Below are positions 35,518-42,966 of a stretch of 64,000 nucleotides of DNA, in pieces. Under the pieces are notes generated by a model that made no database searches, had not been told where the DNA came from, and worked only from the letters and a program-made list of their open reading frames with translations. The stretch spans positions 62,001 to 126,000 of the forward strand of contig NZ_JAQAGZ010000006.1 in the NCBI RefSeq assembly GCF_027533625.1, written 5' to 3'. Position 1 is the first letter of the stretch; each line of letters opens with the position of its first letter. The DNA is from Paenibacillus gyeongsangnamensis. Lineage in GTDB: Bacteria > Bacillota > Bacilli > Paenibacillales > NBRC-103111. A program made the translations under genes and the position numbers.

Positions 35518-36117
35518 ATGAAAATGGAGCGTTTAAGTCAAGACAAGATACGGATTTTCCTCACATTCGATGACTTAACGGAGCGCGGCATCCATAAGGA
35601 TGACATGTGGAGAGAAATCCCCAAGGTGCATGAGCTGTTCAGCGAAATGATGGACCAAGCCTACATGGAACTTGGCTTTGACGCGACAGGCCCGCTGGCT
35701 GTTGAAGTGTTGGCCTCTCCGGCCCAAGGCATGATCGTCATCGTAACCCGCGGCAAGATGAACCTGGGTCATTCCGACGACGCCTTGGAAGACGAGATGG
35801 AGGAAGTATACGAGCTGGAAGTGACGATGGACGAGACGGACCAGATCACTTACGCTTTTCATGATTTTGAGGATTTGCTCCGCATGGCGAAGGTCGTCAA
35901 TCCGCTCTTGATCGAGGGAGGCACCCTGTATTCATACAAAGGCAAATGGATTCTTCTGCTCGAAGCCGTCGAGATGGAGGAAAGCCGACTGCAGGCGGTT
36001 GTTGCCGTCCTGTCCGAATTCGGCGAAGCCACTTCGGTAACCCAGGCGGTGCTGGAGGAATACGGGAAAACCGTGATCGAGTCGGATGCGGTGAAAGTGC
36101 TCTGCTCCAAATTTTAA
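35518..36117 (+). CDS. mecA: Adaptor protein MecA
   Basis: A 199-residue MecA/YpbH adaptor that delivers substrates to the ClpCP protease. The N-terminal substrate-binding domain (M-E-R-L-S-Q-D-K-I ... D-D-L-T-E-R-G-I) is followed by a short acidic linker (about residues 85-105) and the C-terminal ClpC-binding domain ending L-E-E-Y-G-K-x-V-I-E. The ATG at 35518 follows AAGGGAGG. Confidence 0.9.
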   Translation: MKMERLSQDKIRIFLTFDDLTERGIHKDDMWREIPKVHELFSEMMDQAYMELGFDATGPLAVEVLASPAQGMIVIVTRGKMNLGHSDDALEDEMEEVYELEVTMDETDQITYAFHDFEDLLRMAKVVNPLLIEGGTLYSYKGKWILLLEAVEMEESRLQAVVAVLSEFGEATSVTQAVLEEYGKTVIESDAVKVLCSKF

Positions 36118-36151
36118 AGAAACAGCAGTAGGAAGTTGATCAAAGAAAAAC

Positions 36152-36197
36152 AAAGCATTCACAAAAACATTGTTGTTTTTGCGGAATGCTTTTTTTG
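36152..36197 (+). terminator. Terminator after mecA
   Basis: AAAGCATTC/GAATGCTTT outer arms and CAAAAACA/TGTTTTTG inner arms are followed by a T-run, 15 bases before the next start codon. Confidence 0.88.
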
Positions 36198-36211
36198 CGG
36201 GGGGGACGAAG

Positions 36212-37720
36212 ATGCAGGGGATATCGATGAGGACCGCCAAATCGTCTTTGGATTTAGAGGAATGGATAGCGCATTATCAGAAACAGCTTCGGGAGGAAGC
36301 GTTTTTTTATTTGCGGAAGCGGGGGATTCAGCCGGAGACGGCCGAGGCGTTCCGGCTTGGTTTCGACCCGGGGAAAATCGGCTTTTATGTGAATTCGGGG
36401 AAGCTGGGCGATTTCTTCGAGAACCACATCATTATCCCCGTTACGAACGGGGATGGCGTGGCCGTAGAGCTGATCGGAAGAGCGATCGACCACCGGGAGC
36501 CGAAGTACAAGGCGCTGCTAGGTGTGGAAGAGCTGATGTTCAATGAGGAGATTTTATCGGTTACCGAGGATGTCGTCCTATGCGGCGGTCTGTTTGATGT
36601 GCTCAGCTTGGCTCAGGCTAGGATTCCGGCCGTCTGCGTCCCTTCCTGGCTCAGCTTCAGGGAAACCCATGCGGAGCGGCTGAGGGAGAAGCGGGTTTTT
36701 ATCTGCCTTGGCAACGATGAATTAGGTCGGCGCGAAAGTGTAAGAATACAAACAATGCTGCAGTCAGTGGCGAAGGAAACCTTTATCGTCGGTTTGCCGG
36801 AGTCGTTCCGGGATGTGAACGATTTCTTCGTTCGCGTTCAGGATCCGATGGATGCGTTCATCAGCGTTCTCAACCATACGATGGCCGAGAATCTGCATAT
36901 CCCGGTCGCTCCGGACGTCAAGAACATTACGGTCTATACCGAAGAATACATGAAGAGGCACCGGGGAATGGGGACAGGCATTCCGACCGGCTTTACCCTG
37001 CTGGACGACGCGCTGTTCGGCGGTTTCCGAAGCGGCCTTTATTTGATTGCCGGCGCAGCCTCATCCGGCAAAACGATGCTCATGAAGCAGATGGCTGACC
37101 ACATCGCGCTGCACCAAACGCCGGTCGTCTATTTGTCCTGGGACATGACCGGCTTCGAGCTGTGGGCGCGGAGCGTGGCCCGGATCATCGGAATCGAGCC
37201 GCAGCGGGTGCTCAGCGGCAAGGTGGAGCCGGATCGGATCCAAGAAGCCAATAAGCAATACGAACAAATCAGCAAGATGCTGTGGACGGTGGAATGTTCG
37301 ATGGATATGCCGCAGGCTGAGGTCATTCGGTCCATCGGGCGGATCGCCGCCGTTGCCGGCAGGATGCCGATCGTCTTCATCGATCATCTGTCACGCATTC
37401 CGTTGACAGGACTGGCCTCCTCGGGTTCCGCAACGATTCAGGAGCGTCTGACGCTGCTGGCATACTCCTTCAAGCAGTGGTGCAAGGAATGGGGCGGGAC
37501 GGTCGTGGCCGCCATCCCTTCGGATCTCGAGCAGGAAGGACTCCCCGAAGGGGTCGAGGCGTCGGCTGACGTCATTATGCTTCTCAAGCCTTCCGGCACA
37601 GCGTACGGTGAGGAAGGGCAGAGCGCCGATTTGCAATTGCTGAAGCACCGCAACGGCTCGCTTGCGACGATTCCGATGCGGCTTTTTCATCAGCAGGCCA
37701 AGTTCTGCGAGTCTCCATAA
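36212..37720 (+). CDS. DnaG-like/DnaB-like fusion protein with a degenerate primase site
   Basis: A 502-residue protein. Residues about 25-200 resemble the RNA polymerase core of DnaG primase (Y-L-R-K-R-G-I, then L-G-F, I-I-P-V, G-R and K-Y), but there is no zinc domain. In the TOPRIM region the catalytic Glu of E-G-x-x-D is replaced (C124-G-G-L-F-D129), and the D-G-D motif reads G-N-D (167-169). Residues about 250-490 form a DnaB/RecA ATPase with Walker A G281-A-A-S-S-G-K-T288 and a Walker B ending F-I-D391. The ATG at 36212 follows a GGGGGG ribosome site. Function is unknown; it lies between mecA and the glutamate dehydrogenase gene. Confidence 0.7.
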   Translation: MQGISMRTAKSSLDLEEWIAHYQKQLREEAFFYLRKRGIQPETAEAFRLGFDPGKIGFYVNSGKLGDFFENHIIIPVTNGDGVAVELIGRAIDHREPKYKALLGVEELMFNEEILSVTEDVVLCGGLFDVLSLAQARIPAVCVPSWLSFRETHAERLREKRVFICLGNDELGRRESVRIQTMLQSVAKETFIVGLPESFRDVNDFFVRVQDPMDAFISVLNHTMAENLHIPVAPDVKNITVYTEEYMKRHRGMGTGIPTGFTLLDDALFGGFRSGLYLIAGAASSGKTMLMKQMADHIALHQTPVVYLSWDMTGFELWARSVARIIGIEPQRVLSGKVEPDRIQEANKQYEQISKMLWTVECSMDMPQAEVIRSIGRIAAVAGRMPIVFIDHLSRIPLTGLASSGSATIQERLTLLAYSFKQWCKEWGGTVVAAIPSDLEQEGLPEGVEASADVIMLLKPSGTAYGEEGQSADLQLLKHRNGSLATIPMRLFHQQAKFCESP

Positions 37721-37817
37721 GCTTGTACCCAAGCGACGTAAGCGGCTGAATGGGGCCGTATGACTGAGGAGTTTATCAACAAAAGCTTCCGCTGCCAACG
37801 ATCAGGCTGCTTGATGG

Positions 37818-37835
37818 ACTCCGTTAGGAGTTTTT
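37818..37835 (+). terminator. Short terminator upstream of repeat copy 5
   Basis: ACTCC and GGAGT close a GTTA loop and are followed by five T. The stem is weak. Confidence 0.55.
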
Positions 37836-37839
37836 CATA

Positions 37840-37942
37840 GTTGACAAGAATTTATAAGTTTTCGAAGGCTTATAGCTTCACATCAACCTTGATAAACACG
37901 CTGGTCCTTGTATGACAAGGACGGCGTAGCCGTTTATCCTGG
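37840..37942 (+). repeat. Terminator-associated repeat, copy 5
   Basis: A 103-bp copy and the most diverged (GTTGAC at the start, CACATCAAC in the first closing arm, AAACACG). The apical stem of hairpin II is perfect. It begins four bases after the T-run and ends 30 bases before the glutamate dehydrogenase start, so here the repeat is close to a start codon. Confidence 0.92.
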
Positions 37943-37972
37943 TCCAACATGATAAGCAAAGGGTGATTCCGG

Positions 37973-39217
37973 GTGTCTGAAAATTTGAACGTGCTCTTGT
38001 CCACGCAATACATCATTGAGCAGGCGCTCACCAAGCTGGGCTATTCCGCGGCAATGGTCGACCTGCTTAAAGAACCGATGCGCGTGCTTACGGTTCGTAT
38101 TCCGATTCGGATGGATGACGATACCGTCAAGGTGTTCACAGGCTACCGGGCACAGCATAATGATGCGGTCGGACCCACCAAGGGCGGGGTCCGCTTTCAC
38201 CCGGACGTGAATGAGGATGAAGTGAAGGCGCTGTCCATCTGGATGAGCTTGAAATGCGGCATTGTCGACCTTCCTTACGGAGGCGGCAAGGGCGGCATTA
38301 TTTGCGATCCCCGCCAAATGTCGTTCCGTGAGCTTGAGCGGCTCAGCCGTGGTTATGTCCGCGCCATCAGCCAGCTAGTCGGCCCCTCTAAGGATATCCC
38401 TGCTCCGGACGTGATGACCAATTCGCAAATTATGGCCTGGATGATGGATGAATACAGCCGTATCCGCGAGTTCGATTCCCCGGGCTTCATCACCGGCAAG
38501 CCGATCGTGCTCGGAGGGTCCCATGGACGGGAGACGGCGACGGCCAAAGGGGTTACCATCATGATCGACCAAGCGCTGAAGAAGCGGAATATTCCGCTCC
38601 AGGGCGCACGTGTCGTAATTCAAGGGTTCGGGAACGCGGGCAGTTATTTGGCGAAGTTCATGCACGATGCCGGCGCGAAGGTGATCGGCATTTCGGACGT
38701 GTACGGCGGCTTGTACCGGCCCGAGGGCCTGGATATCGACGATTTGTTGGACCGGCGCGATTCCTTCGGGACGGTAACCAAGCTGTTCAAGGATACGATG
38801 ACGAACAAGGAGCTGCTGGAGCAGGAGTGCGATATTCTCGTACCGGCCGCCATCGAGAATCAAATCACCGAGGAGAATGCCGCACGGATTAGAGCGCCGA
38901 TCATTGTGGAAGCGGCGAACGGGCCGACGACGCTGGAAGCGACTCGCATTCTTACGGAACGCGGCGTGCTGCTCGTTCCCGACGTGCTGGCGAGCGCGGG
39001 CGGGGTCGTCGTTTCGTACTTCGAATGGGTCCAAAACAATCAAGGCTACTATTGGACCGAGGCCGAGGTGCATGCGCGCCTCCAAGAAATGATGGAAAAA
39101 GGCTTCGAGAATGTCTATAATGTTCATATGACGAGAAACGTCGATATGCGGCTCGCCGCGTATATGGTCGGTGTCCGCAAGATGGCGGAGGCCGCCCGCT
39201 TCCGCGGCTGGGTTTGA
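37973..39217 (+). CDS. gudB: Glutamate dehydrogenase (GudB/RocG type)
   Basis: A 414-residue hexameric Glu dehydrogenase interconverting glutamate and 2-oxoglutarate. The substrate loop G-P-T-K70-G-G-V-R, Lys94, the catalytic Lys106 in G-G-G-K-G-G, the N-x-A-A and C-terminal P-D-V-L-A-S-A-G-G-V-V motif are intact. The start is GTG after AAGGGTGA. The next gene, prsW, neighbours gudB in Bacillus too. Cofactor use (NAD or NADP) cannot be told with certainty. Confidence 0.93.
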   Translation: MSENLNVLLSTQYIIEQALTKLGYSAAMVDLLKEPMRVLTVRIPIRMDDDTVKVFTGYRAQHNDAVGPTKGGVRFHPDVNEDEVKALSIWMSLKCGIVDLPYGGGKGGIICDPRQMSFRELERLSRGYVRAISQLVGPSKDIPAPDVMTNSQIMAWMMDEYSRIREFDSPGFITGKPIVLGGSHGRETATAKGVTIMIDQALKKRNIPLQGARVVIQGFGNAGSYLAKFMHDAGAKVIGISDVYGGLYRPEGLDIDDLLDRRDSFGTVTKLFKDTMTNKELLEQECDILVPAAIENQITEENAARIRAPIIVEAANGPTTLEATRILTERGVLLVPDVLASAGGVVVSYFEWVQNNQGYYWTEAEVHARLQEMMEKGFENVYNVHMTRNVDMRLAAYMVGVRKMAEAARFRGWV

Positions 39218-39224
39218 TTTATAC

Positions 39225-39244
39225 AGCTTTCCTGCGGAAAGCTT
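39225..39244 (+). terminator. Small hairpin between gudB and prsW
   Basis: AGCTTTC and GAAAGCT close a short loop with no T-run. It may be an attenuating or processing stem rather than a full terminator. Confidence 0.35.
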
Positions 39245-39261
39245 GAAGGGAGGGGGACACC

Positions 39262-39954
39262 TTGAGCGTCTTACCTGTGCTGATGGCGGCGGTTGCGCCT
39301 GGTGTCGCTCTGTTGTCTTATTTTTATTTAAAGGATCGTTACGATCCCGAACCGATTTCCCTGGTCATCAAGATGTTCCTTTTCGGGCTGCTGCTCGTGT
39401 TCCCGGTCATGGTGCTTCAAAGGGCATTGGGCCATGGGCTCGGCGACAGTCCGTTCGTCTTCACGTTCCTTATTTCGTCGGGTGTAGAGGAATTTTTCAA
39501 ATGGTTTCTGATCTACTTCCTTATCTTCAAGCATACCTCGTTCGATGAACCGTATGACGGCATTGTTTATTCCGTTGCGGCTGCGCTGGGATTTGCGACG
39601 CTGGAGAACGTATTCTACGCGTTCCTGAACGGTCCGACATTCTACGAGCTGGTGATGCGTGCGCTGCTTCCCGTATCGGCCCACGCGATGTTCGGCGTCA
39701 TGATGGGCTATCACCTGGGTCGGGCCAAGTTCTCGCAGGGAAAGGTTCACAAGCATTTGGCGCTATCCTTACTGCTGCCGATCTTCTGGCACGGGGTGTT
39801 CGATTATACGCTGCTGATCACCAAGGCGTATTGGATATGGTTTATGGTGCCGCTGATGACGTTTCTATGGCTGCGGAGCTTATGGAAGGTTCAACTGGCT
39901 AACGCAAGATCGCCTCTCCGTATGGCAAGACGCGAGGAACGGGTTAAAATTTGA
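39262..39954 (+). CDS. prsW: Intramembrane protease PrsW
   Basis: A 230-residue polytopic protein. Conserved features of PrsW are present: the D-R-Y-D-P-E-P loop near residue 25, the glutamate pair E76-E77 in G-V-E-E-F-F-K, a later L-E-N motif and the histidines of S-A-H-A and W-H-G. In Bacillus PrsW makes the first cut in anti-sigma factor RsiW. RsiW/SigW are not in the window. The TTG start follows GGAGGGGG. Confidence 0.9.
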   Translation: MSVLPVLMAAVAPGVALLSYFYLKDRYDPEPISLVIKMFLFGLLLVFPVMVLQRALGHGLGDSPFVFTFLISSGVEEFFKWFLIYFLIFKHTSFDEPYDGIVYSVAAALGFATLENVFYAFLNGPTFYELVMRALLPVSAHAMFGVMMGYHLGRAKFSQGKVHKHLALSLLLPIFWHGVFDYTLLITKAYWIWFMVPLMTFLWLRSLWKVQLANARSPLRMARREERVKI

Positions 39955-40006
39955 CCGGATGGTTCATAATGGAAGATATAATCCATGAATGAATCGGAGG
40001 GAAACG

Positions 40007-40171
40007 ATGAATGCAATCAGCCCCCGCGTCAAGGTCACGATCCGCTGCAAAGCCTGCGGTGAGAAATTCGTGCTGAAAGGGCGCCGAGAGAGAGGCCGGA
40101 TCGATACCGGCTTCAAACAGTGCATTTGCAATAATGAGTCCGAATTCGATATCGAGACGCATGATTTTTGA
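40007..40171 (+). CDS. Small zinc-ribbon-like protein, unrecognised
   Basis: A 54-residue protein with C16-x2-C19 and C41-x-C43 pairs, suggesting a small zinc site. It is rich in Lys and Arg in the middle. The ATG at 40007 follows GGAGGGA at 4-10 bases, so expression is likely. No function can be given. A perfect terminator follows. Confidence 0.6.
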   Translation: MNAISPRVKVTIRCKACGEKFVLKGRRERGRIDTGFKQCICNNESEFDIETHDF

Positions 40172-40175
40172 CAGG

Positions 40176-40202
40176 ACCGGTCCGGAGGGACCGGTTTTTT
40201 TT
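40176..40202 (+). terminator. Terminator after the small zinc-ribbon gene
   Basis: ACCGGTCC and GGACCGGT close a GGAG loop and are followed by eight T. Confidence 0.94.
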
Positions 40203-40248
40203 GGGACATGAAAACCGTCTCTAAAAAATAAAGGCGGCTGTCAAAGGC

Positions 40249-40280
40249 TGAATAAACGTACGCCCTTCAAGCGCAAACTA
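40249..40280 (+). promoter_or_regulatory. Possible sigma-G promoter of ypeB
   Basis: TGAATA (40249-40254) and CAAACTA (40274-40280) resemble the sigma-G elements, with a spacer slightly long at 19. In Bacillus the sleB-ypeB operon is sigma-G dependent. Confidence 0.35.
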
Positions 40281-40316
40281 AGCCCAAGTTTGGCGGATGA
40301 AGGGAGATTTACGAAC

Positions 40317-41672
40317 ATGTACAAAAGACTAAGTATGGTCATGTTTCCAATCCTTGTGCTGGCGCTGATCGGTACCGGCGTATGGGGGTATTTGGAGCAT
40401 CAAGAGAAAAACTCTATTCTCATTAAGGCGGAAAACCAATACCAGCGGGCGTTCCATGATCTGTCCTTTCATATGGACAAGCTGCATACGGAGCTGGGCA
40501 ACACGCTGGCGGTCAACTCGACTTCCCAGGATGTGTACAAGAAGGGTTTGATCAACGTTTGGCGGATCACCAGTCAAGCCCAGAACGAGATCGGTCAGCT
40601 CCCGCTCACGCTGCTGCCCTTTAACAAGACACAGGAGCTTCTGGCGAACATCTCCAGCTTTTCCTACCGGGCCGCCGTAAGGGACTTGAGCAAGCAGCCG
40701 CTCGACGAAAACGAGCTCAAGACGCTTAACACACTGTACGAGCACTCCGCCGATATGTCGAAGGAGCTGCGCGGCGTCCAATCGAAGGTCATCCAGAATA
40801 ACCTGCGCTGGATGGATGTCGAGCTGGCCATCGCTTCGCAAAAGGAGCATGCCGACAACGTCATCATCGACGGCTTCACGACAGTGGATAAGAAGGTCGG
40901 GGAGTATCCCGAGATCAACTGGAGTCCGGCTGTGATGAGCGTACACCAAAAACGCGATGTAAACATGCTGGGCGGCAATATCGTATCTGCGGACGAAGTG
41001 AAGCAGAAGGCGGCGCAATTCCTTGGGCTGCAGGACGGCTCCGCAGTCCAGGTCATAGAAAACGGCGGCGGGACGGAATATCAGTCGTTCAGCGCTTCCG
41101 TACCGAAGCCGGATTCCCATGACGGCATCCATATGGACTACTCCAAGAAGGGCGGCCAGCTGCTATGGTTCTCTGCAGCAAGGGATGTGCCGCAGAAGTC
41201 GCTTGACGCTCGTACCGCTCGGGATAAGGCAGCCCAGTTCCTGGATGAACATAATTATAAGGATATGACGGCCGTCAGCTACGATGAGTATAACAATGTC
41301 GCCAGCCTGACCTTTGCCTCCCACAAGAATGACGTCACCAATTATTTGGAGAAGGTGGCGGTGAAGGTAGCCCTGGACAACGGGGAAATTACCGGACTTG
41401 AAGCCACCGATTATGTCTTTAATAAGAAGGAGCGGCAGCTGAAGGCGCCCAAGCTGACGGCGGACGAGGCGAGGAAGACGCTGAGCCCGAACTTCCAGGT
41501 GGACGGCGTGAGCAAGGCTCTCATTCGCAACGACATCGATGAAGAGGTGCAATGCTATCAATTCACGGGCCGGGTCAACGGAGGACAATACCGCATATTC
41601 ATTAATACCGAGAGCGGCTCCCATGAAAAGATTGACCATTTGACGGCCGAACAGGCCCAAACACAAGCATAA
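40317..41672 (+). CDS. ypeB: Germination protein YpeB
   Basis: A 451-residue spore protein that in Bacillus stabilises the cortex-lytic enzyme SleB. It has an N-terminal transmembrane/signal segment (about residues 5-24), a helical domain to about 200, and PepSY-type repeats in the C-terminal half (about 210-440). The ATG at 40317 follows AAGGGAG. The usual partner sleB is not upstream; the preceding gene is an unrelated 54-residue protein. Confidence 0.9.
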   Translation: MYKRLSMVMFPILVLALIGTGVWGYLEHQEKNSILIKAENQYQRAFHDLSFHMDKLHTELGNTLAVNSTSQDVYKKGLINVWRITSQAQNEIGQLPLTLLPFNKTQELLANISSFSYRAAVRDLSKQPLDENELKTLNTLYEHSADMSKELRGVQSKVIQNNLRWMDVELAIASQKEHADNVIIDGFTTVDKKVGEYPEINWSPAVMSVHQKRDVNMLGGNIVSADEVKQKAAQFLGLQDGSAVQVIENGGGTEYQSFSASVPKPDSHDGIHMDYSKKGGQLLWFSAARDVPQKSLDARTARDKAAQFLDEHNYKDMTAVSYDEYNNVASLTFASHKNDVTNYLEKVAVKVALDNGEITGLEATDYVFNKKERQLKAPKLTADEARKTLSPNFQVDGVSKALIRNDIDEEVQCYQFTGRVNGGQYRIFINTESGSHEKIDHLTAEQAQTQA

Positions 41673-41679
41673 CGGCTCT

Positions 41680-41740
41680 GAAGCGGAAGCGGCTTTCTCG
41701 GGTAGAGAAGGCTGCTTCTTTGCGTTGCCGCTTCTGCTTC
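41680..41740 (+). terminator. Long hairpin downstream of ypeB
   Basis: GAAGC-G-GAAGCGGC pairs with GCCGCTTC-T-GCTTC, enclosing CTTTCTC/GAGAAGG. There is no T-run, so it is an inverted repeat that may end or protect the ypeB mRNA. Confidence 0.5.
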
Positions 41741-41806
41741 AACTTTCCCCCGCTGTTTCCGGTTTACGACATTTTATACTTTTATTCTTTCCATATTTAC
41801 CTCACG

Positions 41807-41815
41807 TGCTATAAT
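41807..41815 (+). promoter_or_regulatory. Extended -10 promoter of the PilZ gene
   Basis: TGCTATAAT is a full extended -10 element. It overlaps the first possible ATG (41817), which therefore cannot be the start of the gene. Confidence 0.6.
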
Positions 41816-41882
41816 AATGGATAGGCTCGAAGTTCCGCTTCCGGCTCATGAACTGCAAGGAATCGACCTGGGGGTGCAGAAG

Positions 41883-42536
41883 TTGCTGCCAAAAGTGAAC
41901 CAAGTGCTGCATATACAAATCAATTCGATCGATGAAGAAGAGGCGAAGCAGGAATGCAAGTCCCGCATCGCCGACATTACGGATACGTACATCAGCATGG
42001 AGGTGCCGATCAACGAGAAGTCGGGCAAGCTGAAACGGCTCTATCCCGGCGACGAATTGTCGGCTTATTTCATAACGGAGGGGGGCGTGAAGAACTACTT
42101 CAACACCTCCGTACTCGGTTTTACGGACGATGTGATCCGGCTCGTTCTCATTAAGAAGCCGGAGCCCGATGCGATAACCAAAGTCCAACGGCGCAATTTC
42201 CTGCGCGTTCCCGCGGAGCTGGAGATTGCGGTCAAATTCTCCGAGCAGCTGAAATTCGTCTCCTTAACGGACGACGTCGGAGGCGGGGGAATTTCTTTGG
42301 TCTGCGACAGCTACATTCCGGTTTCCTCCGGGTATACGGTAAGCTGCTGGCTGCTCGTGCCCTACAAGAACAATCAGATCGAGCATGTTCCTTTCAAAAG
42401 CGAGATTGTTCGGGTGAAGCCGATGGAGAATTCTAAGCAGCAGGTGATGCTGCGGTTCTCGGAAATTACCGACCGCGACCGCCAAAAGATCATCCGCTTC
42501 TGCTTCGAGCGTCAGCTCGATTTCCGGAAGAGATAG
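41883..42536 (+). CDS. ypfA: PilZ-domain c-di-GMP receptor (YpfA/flagellar brake type)
   Basis: A 217-residue protein with an N-terminal YcgR-like domain and a C-terminal PilZ domain. The c-di-GMP binding motif is visible as Q-R-R-N-F-L-R followed by the D-D-V-G-G-G-G-I box. Family members slow flagellar rotation when c-di-GMP is high. The TTG at 41883 is chosen because GGGGGTG lies 6 bases upstream, a promoter occupies 41807-41815, and the length then equals B. subtilis YpfA. Confidence 0.82.
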   Translation: MLPKVNQVLHIQINSIDEEEAKQECKSRIADITDTYISMEVPINEKSGKLKRLYPGDELSAYFITEGGVKNYFNTSVLGFTDDVIRLVLIKKPEPDAITKVQRRNFLRVPAELEIAVKFSEQLKFVSLTDDVGGGGISLVCDSYIPVSSGYTVSCWLLVPYKNNQIEHVPFKSEIVRVKPMENSKQQVMLRFSEITDRDRQKIIRFCFERQLDFRKR

Positions 42537-42608
42537 GCGGAGGACCAGGAATAAACCGCGCGCACTAAGGGAAAACTGCTTTCCAAAAGGCGGCAGGAGG
42601 CGGCGCGG

Positions 42609-42845
42609 ATGGAAGATCATCATCATGAAAAAGAATCGGCGGACGGATACGAGGACATGTTCATCACGTTCTCCGGCCGAGTGGAGAAAATATTGGCCGT
42701 GCTTGTGCTAGGCGCGCTGGCGGCGCTTGTTCTGTCCCAGCTTCTTCTGCAAAGCCCGCACCTTCGTTATTTGCTGGTCAAGGTCGAGCAACTGGAGGGC
42801 AAACCTTACCGTTCAGCCGGCTCTGCCTACCAGAAGGATCGTTAG
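42609..42845 (+). CDS. Small single-pass membrane protein (YpfB/DUF5359-like)
   Basis: A 78-residue protein with a His/Glu-rich start, one transmembrane helix (about residues 26-48) and a short basic tail. Position between the PilZ gene and cmk matches YpfB in Bacillus, and length and topology agree, but sequence-level identity is only suggestive. The ATG follows GGAGGCGG. Confidence 0.6.
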   Translation: MEDHHHEKESADGYEDMFITFSGRVEKILAVLVLGALAALVLSQLLLQSPHLRYLLVKVEQLEGKPYRSAGSAYQKDR

Positions 42846-42880
42846 ACCTTCAGCTCATTTTGCAATCCCGGAGCATCCTA

Positions 42881-42889
42881 TGGTATAAT
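42881..42889 (+). promoter_or_regulatory. Extended -10 promoter of cmk
   Basis: TGGTATAAT, with TTGCAA at 42860-42865 as a plausible -35 (18-base spacer). Confidence 0.6.
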
Positions 42890-42966
42890 TTTCTGTGTAC
42901 GAAGGCTTCGGCCTGTTTTTTTTTCGATCGAGCTTGTCCGCTTCATCTGTGTTAGGAGGCCGCACC

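Noticed and set aside
36152..36211. Upstream start of the primase-helicase-like gene at 36170
   Set aside because: It falls inside the mecA terminator and would lack a ribosome site; ATG 36212 follows a G-rich site.
628..37942. CRISPR array from the five similar repeats
   Set aside because: The copies are kilobases apart, ~103 bp long, and no cas genes or regular spacers exist.
41817..41882. ATG at 41817 as start of the PilZ gene
   Set aside because: It lies just after the extended -10 promoter, has no ribosome site, and adds 22 residues lacking family similarity.
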